From Variovorax ginsengisoli (GTDB lineage: Bacteria; Pseudomonadota; Gammaproteobacteria; Burkholderiales; Burkholderiaceae_C): 64,000 bases of DNA. The notes beneath the pieces are model-generated. The model did not search any database, had not been told where the DNA came from, and saw nothing but the letters and a program-made list of their open reading frames with translations. The DNA lies in the NCBI RefSeq assembly GCF_006438845.1, contig NZ_RCZJ01000002.1, forward strand, positions 1,108,253-1,172,252, written 5' to 3'. This document shows positions 16,504-25,459 of the stretch, one piece after another. Position 1 is the stretch's first letter, and the number at the start of each line of letters is the position of its first letter. The position numbers and the translations under genes were made by a program.

Positions 16504-17766
16504 TCAAGGCGCCGTGAAGCGCGCGGTCTCCACGTTGCGCAGCAAGGCTTCCCGCTGGTTGCGGCCGATCCCGCGAATGCCTTCGGCCACGCGCTTGAAA
16601 CGCGCCGCGTCGATGCTGCCGGTCGCTTGCCACTGTGCCAACTCGGCCGAGGGTTTGTGCAGCATGGCCGCAAGCCAGGCGGCCTGGGCCGGTTCGAGCG
16701 CCCGCGCACTGCGCTTGAAATAGCGCCGCGCCGCAGCCTCGGCGCCGCACACCGTGCCGCCCCAGGGCGCGTTGTCCAGGTACAGCTGCAGGATGCGCGC
16801 CTTGCCGAGCGTCTGCTCCATCTCCACCGCGTAAAGCAGCTCGCGCAGCTTGCGTTCGCCGCTGCGCTCGGAGCCCGTGATCGCCAGCTTGGCCAGTTGC
16901 TGCGTGAGCGTGCTGCCGCCACGCTCGACGCCGCCGCCCTTCTGGTTGGCGGCGAAGGCGGCGCCCAGCTCGAGCAGGTCGTAGCCCGGGTGCTGGAAAA
17001 AGCGCTGGTCTTCGGCCGAGATCACGGCGCGCGCCAGCCAGCTGTCGTTGGCCAGCCGCGCCGGTGCGCCGCAGCTGCTGCGCGCGCCCAGCAGCGCTTC
17101 CGAGCCCAGGCCTTCGACCGTGAAACGCTCGACGCGTGGCTGCAACGCGATGGCGCCCTCCGGCAGCGTGAGCTGCGCGCGCAAACCCAGCGTGCCGCCG
17201 ATGCGCGCCTGCCGCAGCTCGGGCAGCGACGGCGCCATCACCGCGTACCAGCGTGCGATGGGCGCATCTTCCGCGTCGACGCTGAGCTGCATGGCCTTCT
17301 GAGACAGGCGGCCGTCCCAGCGACCTTGCAGCGGGGCACGGTCGGCGCCGTCGCCACCTTCGGGCTGGGCTTCGAAACGGCCGGCGAACTGGTTGCCGTC
17401 ACGTCGCACCGTGGCCAGCAACTGCGCCACGCGAAGCGGTTGCGCGCCGAGCGCGGGCAGGTTCGCGCTGCAGGGCGCGCAGCGCAGTTCGAGACTCTGC
17501 ATGGCCTCGTTCCAGCCGAAGCGCAGCGTGCCATGACCAGACTCGAAGGAGCGACCCGCCAGGTGCGGCGCGAACCACGACGAGGTGGCGAGCCGGATCA
17601 CCGTGGGCACACCGACCTCGAAGCGCACGGGGCCGGCACCGACCTCGGCGGCCCATTCGCCGACGGCCGGTGAGAGGACCAGCTTGACGATCAGCGCCAG
17701 AGCAACCACGGCGGTGGTCACCAACGCCAGCAGACCCAGAAGCACGAAGCGCAACGTTCTTTTCAC
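16504..17766 (-). CDS. Membrane-bound transglycosylase (GT51) with a long N-terminal domain
   Basis: A protein of 420 residues. After one membrane anchor (about 5-30) comes a periplasmic region of about 210 residues of unknown fold, and then a glycosyltransferase 51 domain (about 240-395) with the catalytic Glu in SAEDQRFFQHPGYD (E252) and RGGSTLTQQLAK. GT51 enzymes polymerise lipid II into glycan strands. There is no transpeptidase domain, so it is a monofunctional enzyme, but it is far longer than MtgA (about 240). The start is taken as GTG at 17766. It lies 23 bases after the exosortase gene, probably in one operon with it and the VIT/VWA gene. Confidence 0.83.
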   Translation of the reverse strand: MKRTLRFVLLGLLALVTTAVVALALIVKLVLSPAVGEWAAEVGAGPVRFEVGVPTVIRLATSSWFAPHLAGRSFESGHGTLRFGWNEAMQSLELRCAPCSANLPALGAQPLRVAQLLATVRRDGNQFAGRFEAQPEGGDGADRAPLQGRWDGRLSQKAMQLSVDAEDAPIARWYAVMAPSLPELRQARIGGTLGLRAQLTLPEGAIALQPRVERFTVEGLGSEALLGARSSCGAPARLANDSWLARAVISAEDQRFFQHPGYDLLELGAAFAANQKGGGVERGGSTLTQQLAKLAITGSERSGERKLRELLYAVEMEQTLGKARILQLYLDNAPWGGTVCGAEAAARRYFKRSARALEPAQAAWLAAMLHKPSAELAQWQATGSIDAARFKRVAEGIRGIGRNQREALLRNVETARFTAP

Positions 17767-17789
17767 AGCCAATCCACCCAGGGAACATG

Positions 17790-19223
17790 TCACATCGGTC
17801 TTGCCACGGTCACGGCCTGCCAGGGCCCTTGCGAGTCGCCAGCCGCGGCCGACCAGTACCAAGCCGAAGTGTCGGTGAAAGCGCGGCCTTCGGCGTCGAC
17901 GATGCGCTCACAAACGCGCAGGGTTTGCCCTTTCTTGCGCTGTGCAGCGAAACAGCGCCAGAGCCGTTCCTGCGCATCGCGCTCGAGCCGGACCTGCGTG
18001 ATCTGGTAGCCGAGCGCGCGATAGCAGTCCGCCGCGGGATGCAACATCCGGGTCGGCCGGTCGACCTGGCGCAGCACGAAAACGCCTTCCCCGTCGGTCA
18101 GGCGCGCGATCGCGCCGGGAAAGCGCTGCGCAAAGCGCTGCTCGACCTCGCCCAACGCCAGCGGGCGCAGCGGTGCACCGTCCCACTCGGCCGGCCATTC
18201 GTGAAACCCGCCGGTTTCGAGCGGTGCCGTTGCGCGCACCGGCCAGTTTTGGGCCAGCGAGAGCGTTGCGCAGACCGCCATGACGCCGGCAAACGCCGCC
18301 TTGTGGGCGATGCGGTGCACAAAGCGATTGGCCAGCCAGCGATCAAGCCAGGGCAGCATCGACAGCCCCGCGGACGCGGCCCCAGCCGGCGCCGCAGGGC
18401 GCGCCATGGCCTTCGCGATGCCCGCGCACACGGCCGCCAGCACCAGCAGTCCGAGGCCGCCGTGCGCCCAGGGTGCGAGCGGCTCGCCGGCGCCCTCGAA
18501 GGCCACCAGCACGGCATTGCGCACCACGTTGCCGGCCAGCACCAGCAAGCCCACCATCGGCAGCCGCGCGAGAAAGGTCCGGTCGGTGCGCCGTGCCCAT
18601 AGCGCCACGGCGCAGGCGGTGAAGTAGCCCAGCCACACCATCTGGACGCCGGAGCAGGGCGCGTCGACGATGACGAGGCGGCCGTCGACGAGCAGCGTGC
18701 TGCCTTCGCGCGACACCTCGAAGCCCGGCATCAGCAACCAGCGGCTCGCCTCCGCGGTCAGCACGCGCAGCGGATAGCCGGCATAGAACTGCAACGACGA
18801 CAGCAACGGCAGCGCCAGCACCGCCAGGCCCGCGACCGGCAATGCAGCCACGCGGCGCGGCAGGAAGGCCAGCAGGCCGCAGGCCCAGGCCAGCATCGCC
18901 ACCAGGCCGGACAGCAGCGGTGGCAGTGCGCCATGCGCAGCCGTGGCGGCCAGCGTGCCGACCGATGCGAGCAGCAGCCAGCCCAGGCGGGGTGCCGCGC
19001 GCAGTTCGTTGCGCAGAGACACGACCAGCGCCACGAGCCCTGCGATGGCGAGCACACCGAGCGGATCGTCCGAGCCGTCCTGCACACGAGCGGCCATCCA
19101 GGCCCAGGTGGGCCACAGGGCCACGGTCTGCAGGGCCAGCCAGGCGGCCGCGGGCACGCGGTCGAGGCGGATGCCGCCGTCGATGACGCGCGGGTGCGCG
19201 AAGGCGATGTACGCGAGGTTCAT
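17790..19223 (-). CDS. Exosortase-family membrane peptidase/transferase with an extra C-terminal domain
   Basis: A protein of 477 residues. The first 280 residues are a multi-helix exosortase domain with the catalytic triad in place: DAPCSGVQM (C190), GNVVRNAVL (R235) and APWAHGGLG (H254). The last 170 residues (about 310-477) form a soluble domain with ADCYRALGYQI, similar in style to the EpsI-type domains found next to or fused with exosortases. Exosortases cut and transfer proteins with a PEP-CTERM-type tail at the inner membrane. The gene lies 21 bases after the VIT/VWA gene, whose product ends in such a tail, so that is its likely and perhaps only substrate. A GGGAG ribosome site fits the ATG. 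Confidence 0.85.
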   Translation of the reverse strand: MNLAYIAFAHPRVIDGGIRLDRVPAAAWLALQTVALWPTWAWMAARVQDGSDDPLGVLAIAGLVALVVSLRNELRAAPRLGWLLLASVGTLAATAAHGALPPLLSGLVAMLAWACGLLAFLPRRVAALPVAGLAVLALPLLSSLQFYAGYPLRVLTAEASRWLLMPGFEVSREGSTLLVDGRLVIVDAPCSGVQMVWLGYFTACAVALWARRTDRTFLARLPMVGLLVLAGNVVRNAVLVAFEGAGEPLAPWAHGGLGLLVLAAVCAGIAKAMARPAAPAGAASAGLSMLPWLDRWLANRFVHRIAHKAAFAGVMAVCATLSLAQNWPVRATAPLETGGFHEWPAEWDGAPLRPLALGEVEQRFAQRFPGAIARLTDGEGVFVLRQVDRPTRMLHPAADCYRALGYQITQVRLERDAQERLWRCFAAQRKKGQTLRVCERIVDAEGRAFTDTSAWYWSAAAGDSQGPWQAVTVARPM

Positions 19224-19244
19224 GTCGACAACTCCCGATCGCGC

Positions 19245-21332
19245 TCAGGCGGTGAAGCGGCGCGTGTTCTGGCGACGTGCACGGCGGCGCAGCATGGCCA
19301 GCATCGACAGCACCACGGCCACGGCGCCGAGCATCTCGGGTTCGGGCGTGCTCGGCACCTCCGCACCCAGCGCCTGCCCGACGGCGAGCTCGCTCACGCC
19401 CTCGGGCAGCGGCGACGGCTGATCCACGCTCGTGCCGTTCTGCGGTGCAAGGTTGCGCACCACCTTGTCGACCGCGATAAAGCTGGTGTACTGCGTCAGC
19501 AGGCTGTACTTCAGGCCGAGTTCGGTGATGGCCTTTGCGAAGCTGTCGCCGCCTTCCAAGGCTTCCTGATCGCTCAGTGCGGCGATGCGGTGGCGTGCCC
19601 ACAGCGCGCGCAGTGCGGAGGCGTTCTGCGGCGTGCGGCCGTCGATGGCAACCTCTTCGCGGTACGGACCGTTGGCGCTCTGGCCTTCGATCACCACGCG
19701 GCCCCTGGCCAATCCCTCCGAGTTCGGGCGCCACATGCCGAACACGATCACCGGACGTTCGCCCAGCACGTCGGGCAGCACGGTCGGCTCGACGTCGTAC
19801 ACGTCGAGGCCGACGAAAGTCGCCTTGACGTTGGTCAGTACCGGCGACTCGACCATGCGGCGGAAACGCGCGGCCTGTTCGGGCGCCTGCATCGGGTCGG
19901 TGATGATGAAAGGCTCGCCCATGCCGGCCCGGGCCAGGCCTTCCATCAGATGACGGTTCACCGACGAGCCGATGCCGAAGGCGAACAGGTTGGCCTTCGA
20001 CAGGTTCTTGCGCACCAGTTCGAAAGCCTCGCGCTCGACGGTCACGTAGCCGTCGGTCACCACCACCACCGTGCGCGACACGTTGGGCGCCTTCGGTTCG
20101 GCGTACACGCGCTTCAATGCCGGGATCAGCTCGGTGCTGCCGCTGCCGCTGTAATTCTGGATCGTGGCCAGCGCCTGGTCGATGTTGGGGCGCGTCGCCG
20201 GCACCGACCGCGGCGACAGCATCTTGTTGCTGCCCGAGAACAGCAGCACATTGAAGGTGTCGCTCGGGCGCAGCCCGCCGATCAGGCGCTCCAGCACCGT
20301 CTTCGCCGTGTCGAGCGGAAATCCATGCATCGAGCCCGAGATGTCGACCACGAAGATGTAGTCGCGTGGCGAGATGGCGCTGGCCGCCACCGACTTCGGC
20401 GGCTCGATCATCGCGAGGAAGAAGTTCTCTGCACCGTCGCCCTGTCCTTTGTAGAGCATCAGGCCCGATTCGATCTTTTCGCCGGCCAGGCGGTAGTCGA
20501 GGACGAAATCGCGGTCGGCTGCAGGCTCGGGCGTGGGCGTCAGCGCGACCGCCGCGTGCCGGTCTTCGTCGCTCTTCTTCACGTCGATCGCGTGGGTGGC
20601 CGAACGCACTTCCTTCAGGCCCATCGGCGTGTCGAGCGCGACCTTCAACTGGAAGCCCGCGTTCGACGGCACGCCCGCACGCAACATCGGCTGCGCCACA
20701 TGCTTCGCGTTGGCGTTCTCCGATTGCGGGCTGTTGTAGCGCGGCCCGACCACCGTCGGGAACACGAACTGGTAGTTGCCGGCGTTGGGCACCAGCAACT
20801 CGGTGTAGCGCAGTTCGACCTTCACCTCGTCGTTCGGGAGGATGTTGGCGACGTTCATCTGGAACACGTTGGGCAGATGCTGCTCGAGCAGCGCGGCCGT
20901 CTTGCCTTCCTTCTTCGCCGTGTCGTACTCGATGCGCGCCTGCTGCTTCTCGCGGATCTGCGCGGTAATGAGCCGGTCGGCCAAGCGCACGTTGAGTCCG
21001 CTCACCGCCGCCTTGGTCGAGCCGGGAAACACGTACTTGGCCTCGATCGCGCGCTGACCTTCGTTGCGGTAGGTCTGCGTCACGGTCACGTCGGCGATGA
21101 CGCCGGAGATCTTCACGTCGACCGCCGTGTTCTTCAACGGCAGCGCGTCAACGCCGGGCGCGTCGCTCTTCACGAAGAAGTACGGGCTCTCGGTCTTCAG
21201 GCGCGGGCCGGCGGCCTCCTGCGCGTGGAGCGGCCGCGCCGTGAGCGCCAAAAAGGCGGTCGCGGCCAGGGCCACGGTGGCGGCCCAAAGCCAGGGGCTC
21301 CAGCGGCCCGGGCGCAAGTCGGTGTGTTGCAT
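19245..21332 (-). CDS. VIT and VWA domain protein with a PEP-CTERM-like sorting tail
   Basis: A protein of 695 residues: signal peptide (cleavage LHA-Q near 37), vault/inter-alpha-trypsin (VIT) domain at about 50-180, von Willebrand A domain at about 320-490 with the MIDAS motif DISGSM (330-335), a beta-rich region, and a tail with STPEPE (about 661-666), a hydrophobic helix and an Arg-rich end (MLRRRARR). The tail is the tripartite signal used by exosortases. The protein is likely surface or periplasmic and binds ligands through a metal site. The ATG at 21332 has AAGGA at a good distance; ATG at 21350 is an alternative. First gene of the operon with the exosortase and transglycosylase; a CreB tag lies upstream. 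Confidence 0.9.
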   Translation of the reverse strand: MQHTDLRPGRWSPWLWAATVALAATAFLALTARPLHAQEAAGPRLKTESPYFFVKSDAPGVDALPLKNTAVDVKISGVIADVTVTQTYRNEGQRAIEAKYVFPGSTKAAVSGLNVRLADRLITAQIREKQQARIEYDTAKKEGKTAALLEQHLPNVFQMNVANILPNDEVKVELRYTELLVPNAGNYQFVFPTVVGPRYNSPQSENANAKHVAQPMLRAGVPSNAGFQLKVALDTPMGLKEVRSATHAIDVKKSDEDRHAAVALTPTPEPAADRDFVLDYRLAGEKIESGLMLYKGQGDGAENFFLAMIEPPKSVAASAISPRDYIFVVDISGSMHGFPLDTAKTVLERLIGGLRPSDTFNVLLFSGSNKMLSPRSVPATRPNIDQALATIQNYSGSGSTELIPALKRVYAEPKAPNVSRTVVVVTDGYVTVEREAFELVRKNLSKANLFAFGIGSSVNRHLMEGLARAGMGEPFIITDPMQAPEQAARFRRMVESPVLTNVKATFVGLDVYDVEPTVLPDVLGERPVIVFGMWRPNSEGLARGRVVIEGQSANGPYREEVAIDGRTPQNASALRALWARHRIAALSDQEALEGGDSFAKAITELGLKYSLLTQYTSFIAVDKVVRNLAPQNGTSVDQPSPLPEGVSELAVGQALGAEVPSTPEPEMLGAVAVVLSMLAMLRRRARRQNTRRFTA

Positions 21333-21442
21333 GGCATTCGTCCTTTTCATTTCCGCTGCCTCGCGAAGTGCGATGCATGGAGAGGACTGTCGGAGCGCCG
21401 AGCGAAGCCAGTGAGAAGCAGGAGAGAAGGTCTGTGTGCTGT

Positions 21443-21458
21443 GTGAAGTCTGTGTGAA
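21443..21458 (-). promoter_or_regulatory. CreB-binding tag TTCAC-N6-TTCAC
   Basis: On the minus strand the sequence reads TTCACACAGACTTCAC, an exact match to the cre/blr tag TTCAC-N6-TTCAC recognised by CreB and BlrA. It lies in the 225-bp region between the divergent VIT/VWA gene (111 bases away) and creD (100 bases away). creBC is encoded 4 kb further on. Binding is inferred from the exact motif and the position next to creD, the classical CreB target. Confidence 0.75.
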
Positions 21459-21557
21459 GTCCACGTGCGCCGAACCCATCGCCGACTTCATCGGACCTTC
21501 GAATGGGTCCCTGAGCATCGGGGCTCCGCCATCGGCTCACCCCCCAAGAGAAAAAAA

Positions 21558-23060
21558 ATGCTTCAGATGCTTCGAAACTCGATCGTCGTCAAGGTGCTCG
21601 GCCTCGTCGTGCTGACCTTGCTGCTCTGCATTCCGCTCGACCGTATCGACGCGCTCAACCGCGAGCGCGGCGAGAGCCAGAGCGAGGCGGCTGCGGAGCT
21701 GGCCAGCACCTACACCGGCGCGCAGACGGTGATCGGCCCGGTGCTCGCCGTGCCCTATGTCGAGCGCTGGACGGAGACGCAGCGCAACAGCAAGGGCGAC
21801 GTGATCGGCACGCAGCCTCGCAGCGAACAAGGCGTTCACCTCGTGTTCCCGGAGACGCTGAACATCGAAGGCTCGCTGGCGCCGCAGCAGCGTTACCGCG
21901 GCATCTTCCGCATTCCGTTCTACGCGCTCGATGCGAAGTTGAACGGCGGTTTCGGCGGCTTCGATCCGGCCACCGTGGCACGCAGCGTCAGCGGCTCCAA
22001 ACTCGAATTCCGCACGCCTTACGTCGTCTTCAACCTGAGCGACCTTCGTGGCCTCGATGGCTCGCCCGCGTTGACGGTCGACGGAGCGCCTTTGCGCTTC
22101 GCGCAGCGCATGCCTGGACTCTCGGAACAGGCCTTCGGCAGCGGCATCCACGCGCCGCTCGAAGGCGCGGCGCTGTCCACCTGGTTGGCGGGCAAGCCCC
22201 TGGCCTTCGACATGAAGCTGGCCATGGTCGGCCAACAGACGCTCTCGATCGCACCGATCGCGAACGAGACCACCGCCCACCTGCAATCGCCCTGGGCACA
22301 TCCCAGCTTCGGCGGGCGCTTTCTCGCCGCCGAGCGCCGCGTCGACGCACAGGGCTTCGATGCGCGCTGGCGCGTCTCATCCCTGGTGACGTCGGCACGC
22401 GACCAGGTGCGTGCCGGGTGGCTGGACGGCGCAGCGACGGTACAGACCACCGACAGCGCAGCGACTCGCATCGACGTGGCGCGCTCTGCCGCGGCCCGCC
22501 GTGCCGGCGCGCCCCAGGCCGACGGTCCGCTGCAGACATTCGACGTGTCGCTGGCCCAGCCGCTCAATGTGTACTCGATGTCCACACGCGCCGGCAAGTA
22601 CGGCGCCCTCTTCATCGCGCTGGTGTTGATGGCCGCCTTCATGTTCGAGCTGTTCCGCAAGCTGCGTCTGCACCCGGTGCAGTACGGCCTGGTGGGCCTG
22701 TCGATTGCGCTCTTCTTCCTGCTGCTGCTCGCGTTGTCGGAAAAGCTGTCCTTCCCCATGGCCTATGCATCGGCGGCGGGCGCGAGCGTCTTGTTGCTCG
22801 CGGTGTATTTCAGTGCCGTTCTGGGCGGTTGGCGGCGAGGCGTTTCGTTCGCGGGCTTCGTGGCTGTGCTGTACGGCGCGCTGTACGGCCTGCTCGCTTC
22901 CGAAAGCAATGCGCTGTTGCTGGGCGCGTTGCTGGTCTTCGGCATGCTGGCCGCACTGATGCTCGCAACACGCAAGGTCGACTGGTATGCGTTGTCGAGC
23001 GGCCCGTCCATGGAACCGATCGGGGCCGTCGTCGCTCCTACCGCTCCCAACGTCAGCTGA
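21558..23060 (+). CDS. creD: Cell envelope integrity inner membrane protein CreD
   Basis: A protein of 500 residues with one N-terminal membrane helix (about 8-26), a large periplasmic domain (about 27-360) and about five C-terminal membrane helices, the standard CreD layout. Recognisable segments are GAQTVIGPVLAVPY near the N-terminus and SMSTRAGKYGALFIAL before the membrane region. CreD is the main output of the CreBC two-component system and affects envelope integrity and colicin and beta-lactam responses. ATG at 21558 follows AAGAG. The gene lies six bases before the penicillin-binding protein gene, and a CreB tag is 100 bases upstream. Confidence 0.93.
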   Translation: MLQMLRNSIVVKVLGLVVLTLLLCIPLDRIDALNRERGESQSEAAAELASTYTGAQTVIGPVLAVPYVERWTETQRNSKGDVIGTQPRSEQGVHLVFPETLNIEGSLAPQQRYRGIFRIPFYALDAKLNGGFGGFDPATVARSVSGSKLEFRTPYVVFNLSDLRGLDGSPALTVDGAPLRFAQRMPGLSEQAFGSGIHAPLEGAALSTWLAGKPLAFDMKLAMVGQQTLSIAPIANETTAHLQSPWAHPSFGGRFLAAERRVDAQGFDARWRVSSLVTSARDQVRAGWLDGAATVQTTDSAATRIDVARSAAARRAGAPQADGPLQTFDVSLAQPLNVYSMSTRAGKYGALFIALVLMAAFMFELFRKLRLHPVQYGLVGLSIALFFLLLLALSEKLSFPMAYASAAGASVLLLAVYFSAVLGGWRRGVSFAGFVAVLYGALYGLLASESNALLLGALLVFGMLAALMLATRKVDWYALSSGPSMEPIGAVVAPTAPNVS

Positions 23061-23065
23061 TCGCC

Positions 23066-25426
23066 ATGTCCTCACCGTTTCGCTTCTCTCCTCGTTCGCG
23101 CACCGTGCTGCGCCGCACGCTGCTGGCCGGTGCCGCCGCCGCCTTCGTGCTGCTGTGCGCCGGCGGCGTGGCGTTCGCCGTGATGTCGACGCGCTTGCCC
23201 GATGTGTCGGCGCTGTCGGACTACAAGCCGAAATTGCCACTCCGCGTCTACACCGCCGAGGGCCAGCTGATCGGCGAGTTTGGCGAGGAACGCCGCCAAC
23301 TCGTGCCGATCGACCAGGTGCCGAAGGTGCTGAAAGATGCGGTGCTCGCAGTGGAAGACACGCGCTTCTACGAACATGGCGGTGTCGACGCCAAGGGCAT
23401 TGCGCGGGCGATGTGGTCGAACCTGCTGCACGGCACGCGACAGGGCGCTTCGACCATCACGCAGCAGGTGGCGCGCAACGTCTACCTGAGCTCGGAGCAG
23501 ACCTATTCGCGCAAGCTCTACGAGGCGATGCTGGCGTTGCAGTTGGAGCGCAAACTGAGCAAGGACCAGATCCTGGAGATCTACCTGAACCAGATCTACC
23601 TCGGCAATCGCGCCTACGGCTTCGCCGCCGCGTCGGAGGCTTACTTCGGCAAGCCGCTGAAGGACATCACGGCGGCCGAGGCCGCCATGCTCGCCGGCCT
23701 GCCGAAGGCGCCACGCAGCGCCAACCCGGTGAGCAACCCGCGCCGTGCGCGCGACCGGCAGCTGCACGTGCTTGCACGCATGCAGGAAACCGGCGTGCTG
23801 AGCAGCGAACAGGTCGTGCAGGCCAAGGCCGAGCCGCTGCAGTTGCGCGACGCCGCAGACCCGAGCCGCCTGCATGCCGAACACCTGGCCGAGGCGGTGC
23901 GCCGCACGATGTTCGCGCAGTACGGCGAGAGCACGTACACCCGCGGCCTGAAGGTCTACACCACACTGATTGCAGCCGACCAGGCCGCGGCCTACCGCGC
24001 ACTGCGCACCGGCGTCCTCGACTACGAACGCCGCCAACCCTACCGCGGACCGGAGAAGTTCGTCGACTTGCCGGACGATGCACGCGCGCTCGACGAAGCG
24101 GTCGAGGATGCCCTCGACGACCGGCCCGACAACGGCGATGTGCTGGCGGCCGTGGTGCTGTCGGCCAGCGCGAAGAACGTGGTCGCCGTGCGTGCCAACG
24201 GCGATCTGCTGACGGTCACCGGCAATGGCCTGCAACTGGCACGCGCCGCGCTCTCGGACAAGGCACCGCCCACCACGCGGCTGCGTCGCGGTGCCGTCAT
24301 CCGCATCGCCAAGGCCACGAAGGGCGACTGGGAGATCGTCCAACTGCCCGACGTCGAAGGCGCCTTTGTCGCGCTCGATCCGCGCAGCGGCGCGGTGCGC
24401 GCCCTGGTCGGCGGCTTCGACTTCGGCAAGAACAAGTTCGACCATGTGACGCAGGCCTGGCGCCAGCCGGGCTCCAGCTTCAAGCCGTTCATCTATTCGG
24501 CTGCGCTCGAGAAAGGCTTCACGCCCGCGACCGTGGTCGACGATGCACCGCTCTTCTTCGACGCCGCCACCACCGGCGGCCAGCCCTGGGAGCCGAAGAA
24601 TTTCGACGGCACCTTCGAGGGGCCGATGAGCCTGCGCAGCGCGCTGATGGCTTCGAAGAACATGGTGTCGGTGCGGGTGCTGCAATCGATCGGCGCGCCT
24701 TATGCGCAAGACTGGATCACGCGCTTCGGCTTCGACCGCGACAAGCACCCGGCCTACCTGCCAATGGCGCTCGGCTCGGGCTCGGTCACGCCGATGCAGA
24801 TGGCCAGTGCCTATGCGGTGTTCGCCAACGGCGGCTACCGTGTGACGCCGCAGTTCATCACGCGCGTGACCGACCACCGCGACCAGGTCATCAGCGAGAA
24901 CGTGCTGCCACCGCTCGACGAATCGATGCGTGCCATTCCTGCGCGCAACGCCTTCGTGATGAACACGCTGCTCAACAGCGTGATGAAGGGCGGCACCGGC
25001 ACCAAGGCATGGCAGGCGCTCCGGCGCGACGACCTGTACGGCAAGACCGGCACCACCAACGATTCGCTCGACACCTGGTTCGCCGGCTTCCAGCCGACGA
25101 TGGTCGGCGTGGCCTGGCTGGGCTACGACACGCCGCGCCAGCTCGGCGTGCGCGGCGAGACGGGCGGCAGTCTGAGCCTGCCGATCTGGACGGCCTTCAT
25201 GAAGACCGCGCTACAGGGCGTGCCGGTCGACACGCCCACCGCACCCGACGGGCTCGTGCAGGTCGACGGCACCTGGTACTTCGACGACTACGCGCCCGGC
25301 CGCGGCATCGCGAGCCTCGGCGTAGAGAACGGCGAGGCCGCCCCGGCCGAGGCATTGGCGAATCCGCCGATCGGCGCAATGCCATCGCCGGAAGAGCGCA
25401 AGAGCATCCTGGACATGTTCCGCTAG
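23066..25426 (+). CDS. Class A penicillin-binding protein, PBP1A family
   Basis: A bifunctional enzyme of 786 residues. After an N-terminal membrane anchor (about 18-40) comes a GT51 domain with EDTRFYEHGGVD (E97), QGASTITQQVARN and then a transpeptidase domain with S470-S-F-K, SKN (in MASKNMVS) and KTGTT. It polymerises and cross-links peptidoglycan in the periplasm. A central insert (about 330-400) is typical of PBP1A. The ATG at 23066 is five bases after the creD stop, so the two are probably co-transcribed; the long frame further upstream overlaps creD and is spurious. The link with creD suggests use under cell-wall stress. Confidence 0.93.
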   Translation: MSSPFRFSPRSRTVLRRTLLAGAAAAFVLLCAGGVAFAVMSTRLPDVSALSDYKPKLPLRVYTAEGQLIGEFGEERRQLVPIDQVPKVLKDAVLAVEDTRFYEHGGVDAKGIARAMWSNLLHGTRQGASTITQQVARNVYLSSEQTYSRKLYEAMLALQLERKLSKDQILEIYLNQIYLGNRAYGFAAASEAYFGKPLKDITAAEAAMLAGLPKAPRSANPVSNPRRARDRQLHVLARMQETGVLSSEQVVQAKAEPLQLRDAADPSRLHAEHLAEAVRRTMFAQYGESTYTRGLKVYTTLIAADQAAAYRALRTGVLDYERRQPYRGPEKFVDLPDDARALDEAVEDALDDRPDNGDVLAAVVLSASAKNVVAVRANGDLLTVTGNGLQLARAALSDKAPPTTRLRRGAVIRIAKATKGDWEIVQLPDVEGAFVALDPRSGAVRALVGGFDFGKNKFDHVTQAWRQPGSSFKPFIYSAALEKGFTPATVVDDAPLFFDAATTGGQPWEPKNFDGTFEGPMSLRSALMASKNMVSVRVLQSIGAPYAQDWITRFGFDRDKHPAYLPMALGSGSVTPMQMASAYAVFANGGYRVTPQFITRVTDHRDQVISENVLPPLDESMRAIPARNAFVMNTLLNSVMKGGTGTKAWQALRRDDLYGKTGTTNDSLDTWFAGFQPTMVGVAWLGYDTPRQLGVRGETGGSLSLPIWTAFMKTALQGVPVDTPTAPDGLVQVDGTWYFDDYAPGRGIASLGVENGEAAPAEALANPPIGAMPSPEERKSILDMFR

Positions 25427-25433
25427 GGGATCA

Positions 25434-25459
25434 CTGACCCCCAGGCTTCGCCGGGTCAG
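25434..25459. terminator. Inverted repeat between convergent genes
   Basis: CTGACCC and GGGTCAG flank an inner GGC-TTC-GCC hairpin, lying between the ends of the penicillin-binding protein gene and creC. No clear T-run follows on either strand, so terminator function is only likely from position. Confidence 0.4.

Noticed and set aside
18933..21446. 837-residue plus-strand open frame opposite the VIT/VWA and exosortase genes
   Set aside because: Composition is low-complexity (Arg, His, Gly, Val) and no family motif is present; the real genes on the other strand have full domain structure.
22418..23065. N-terminal extension of the penicillin-binding protein
   Set aside because: It overlaps creD out of frame; the normal membrane anchor begins at 23066.
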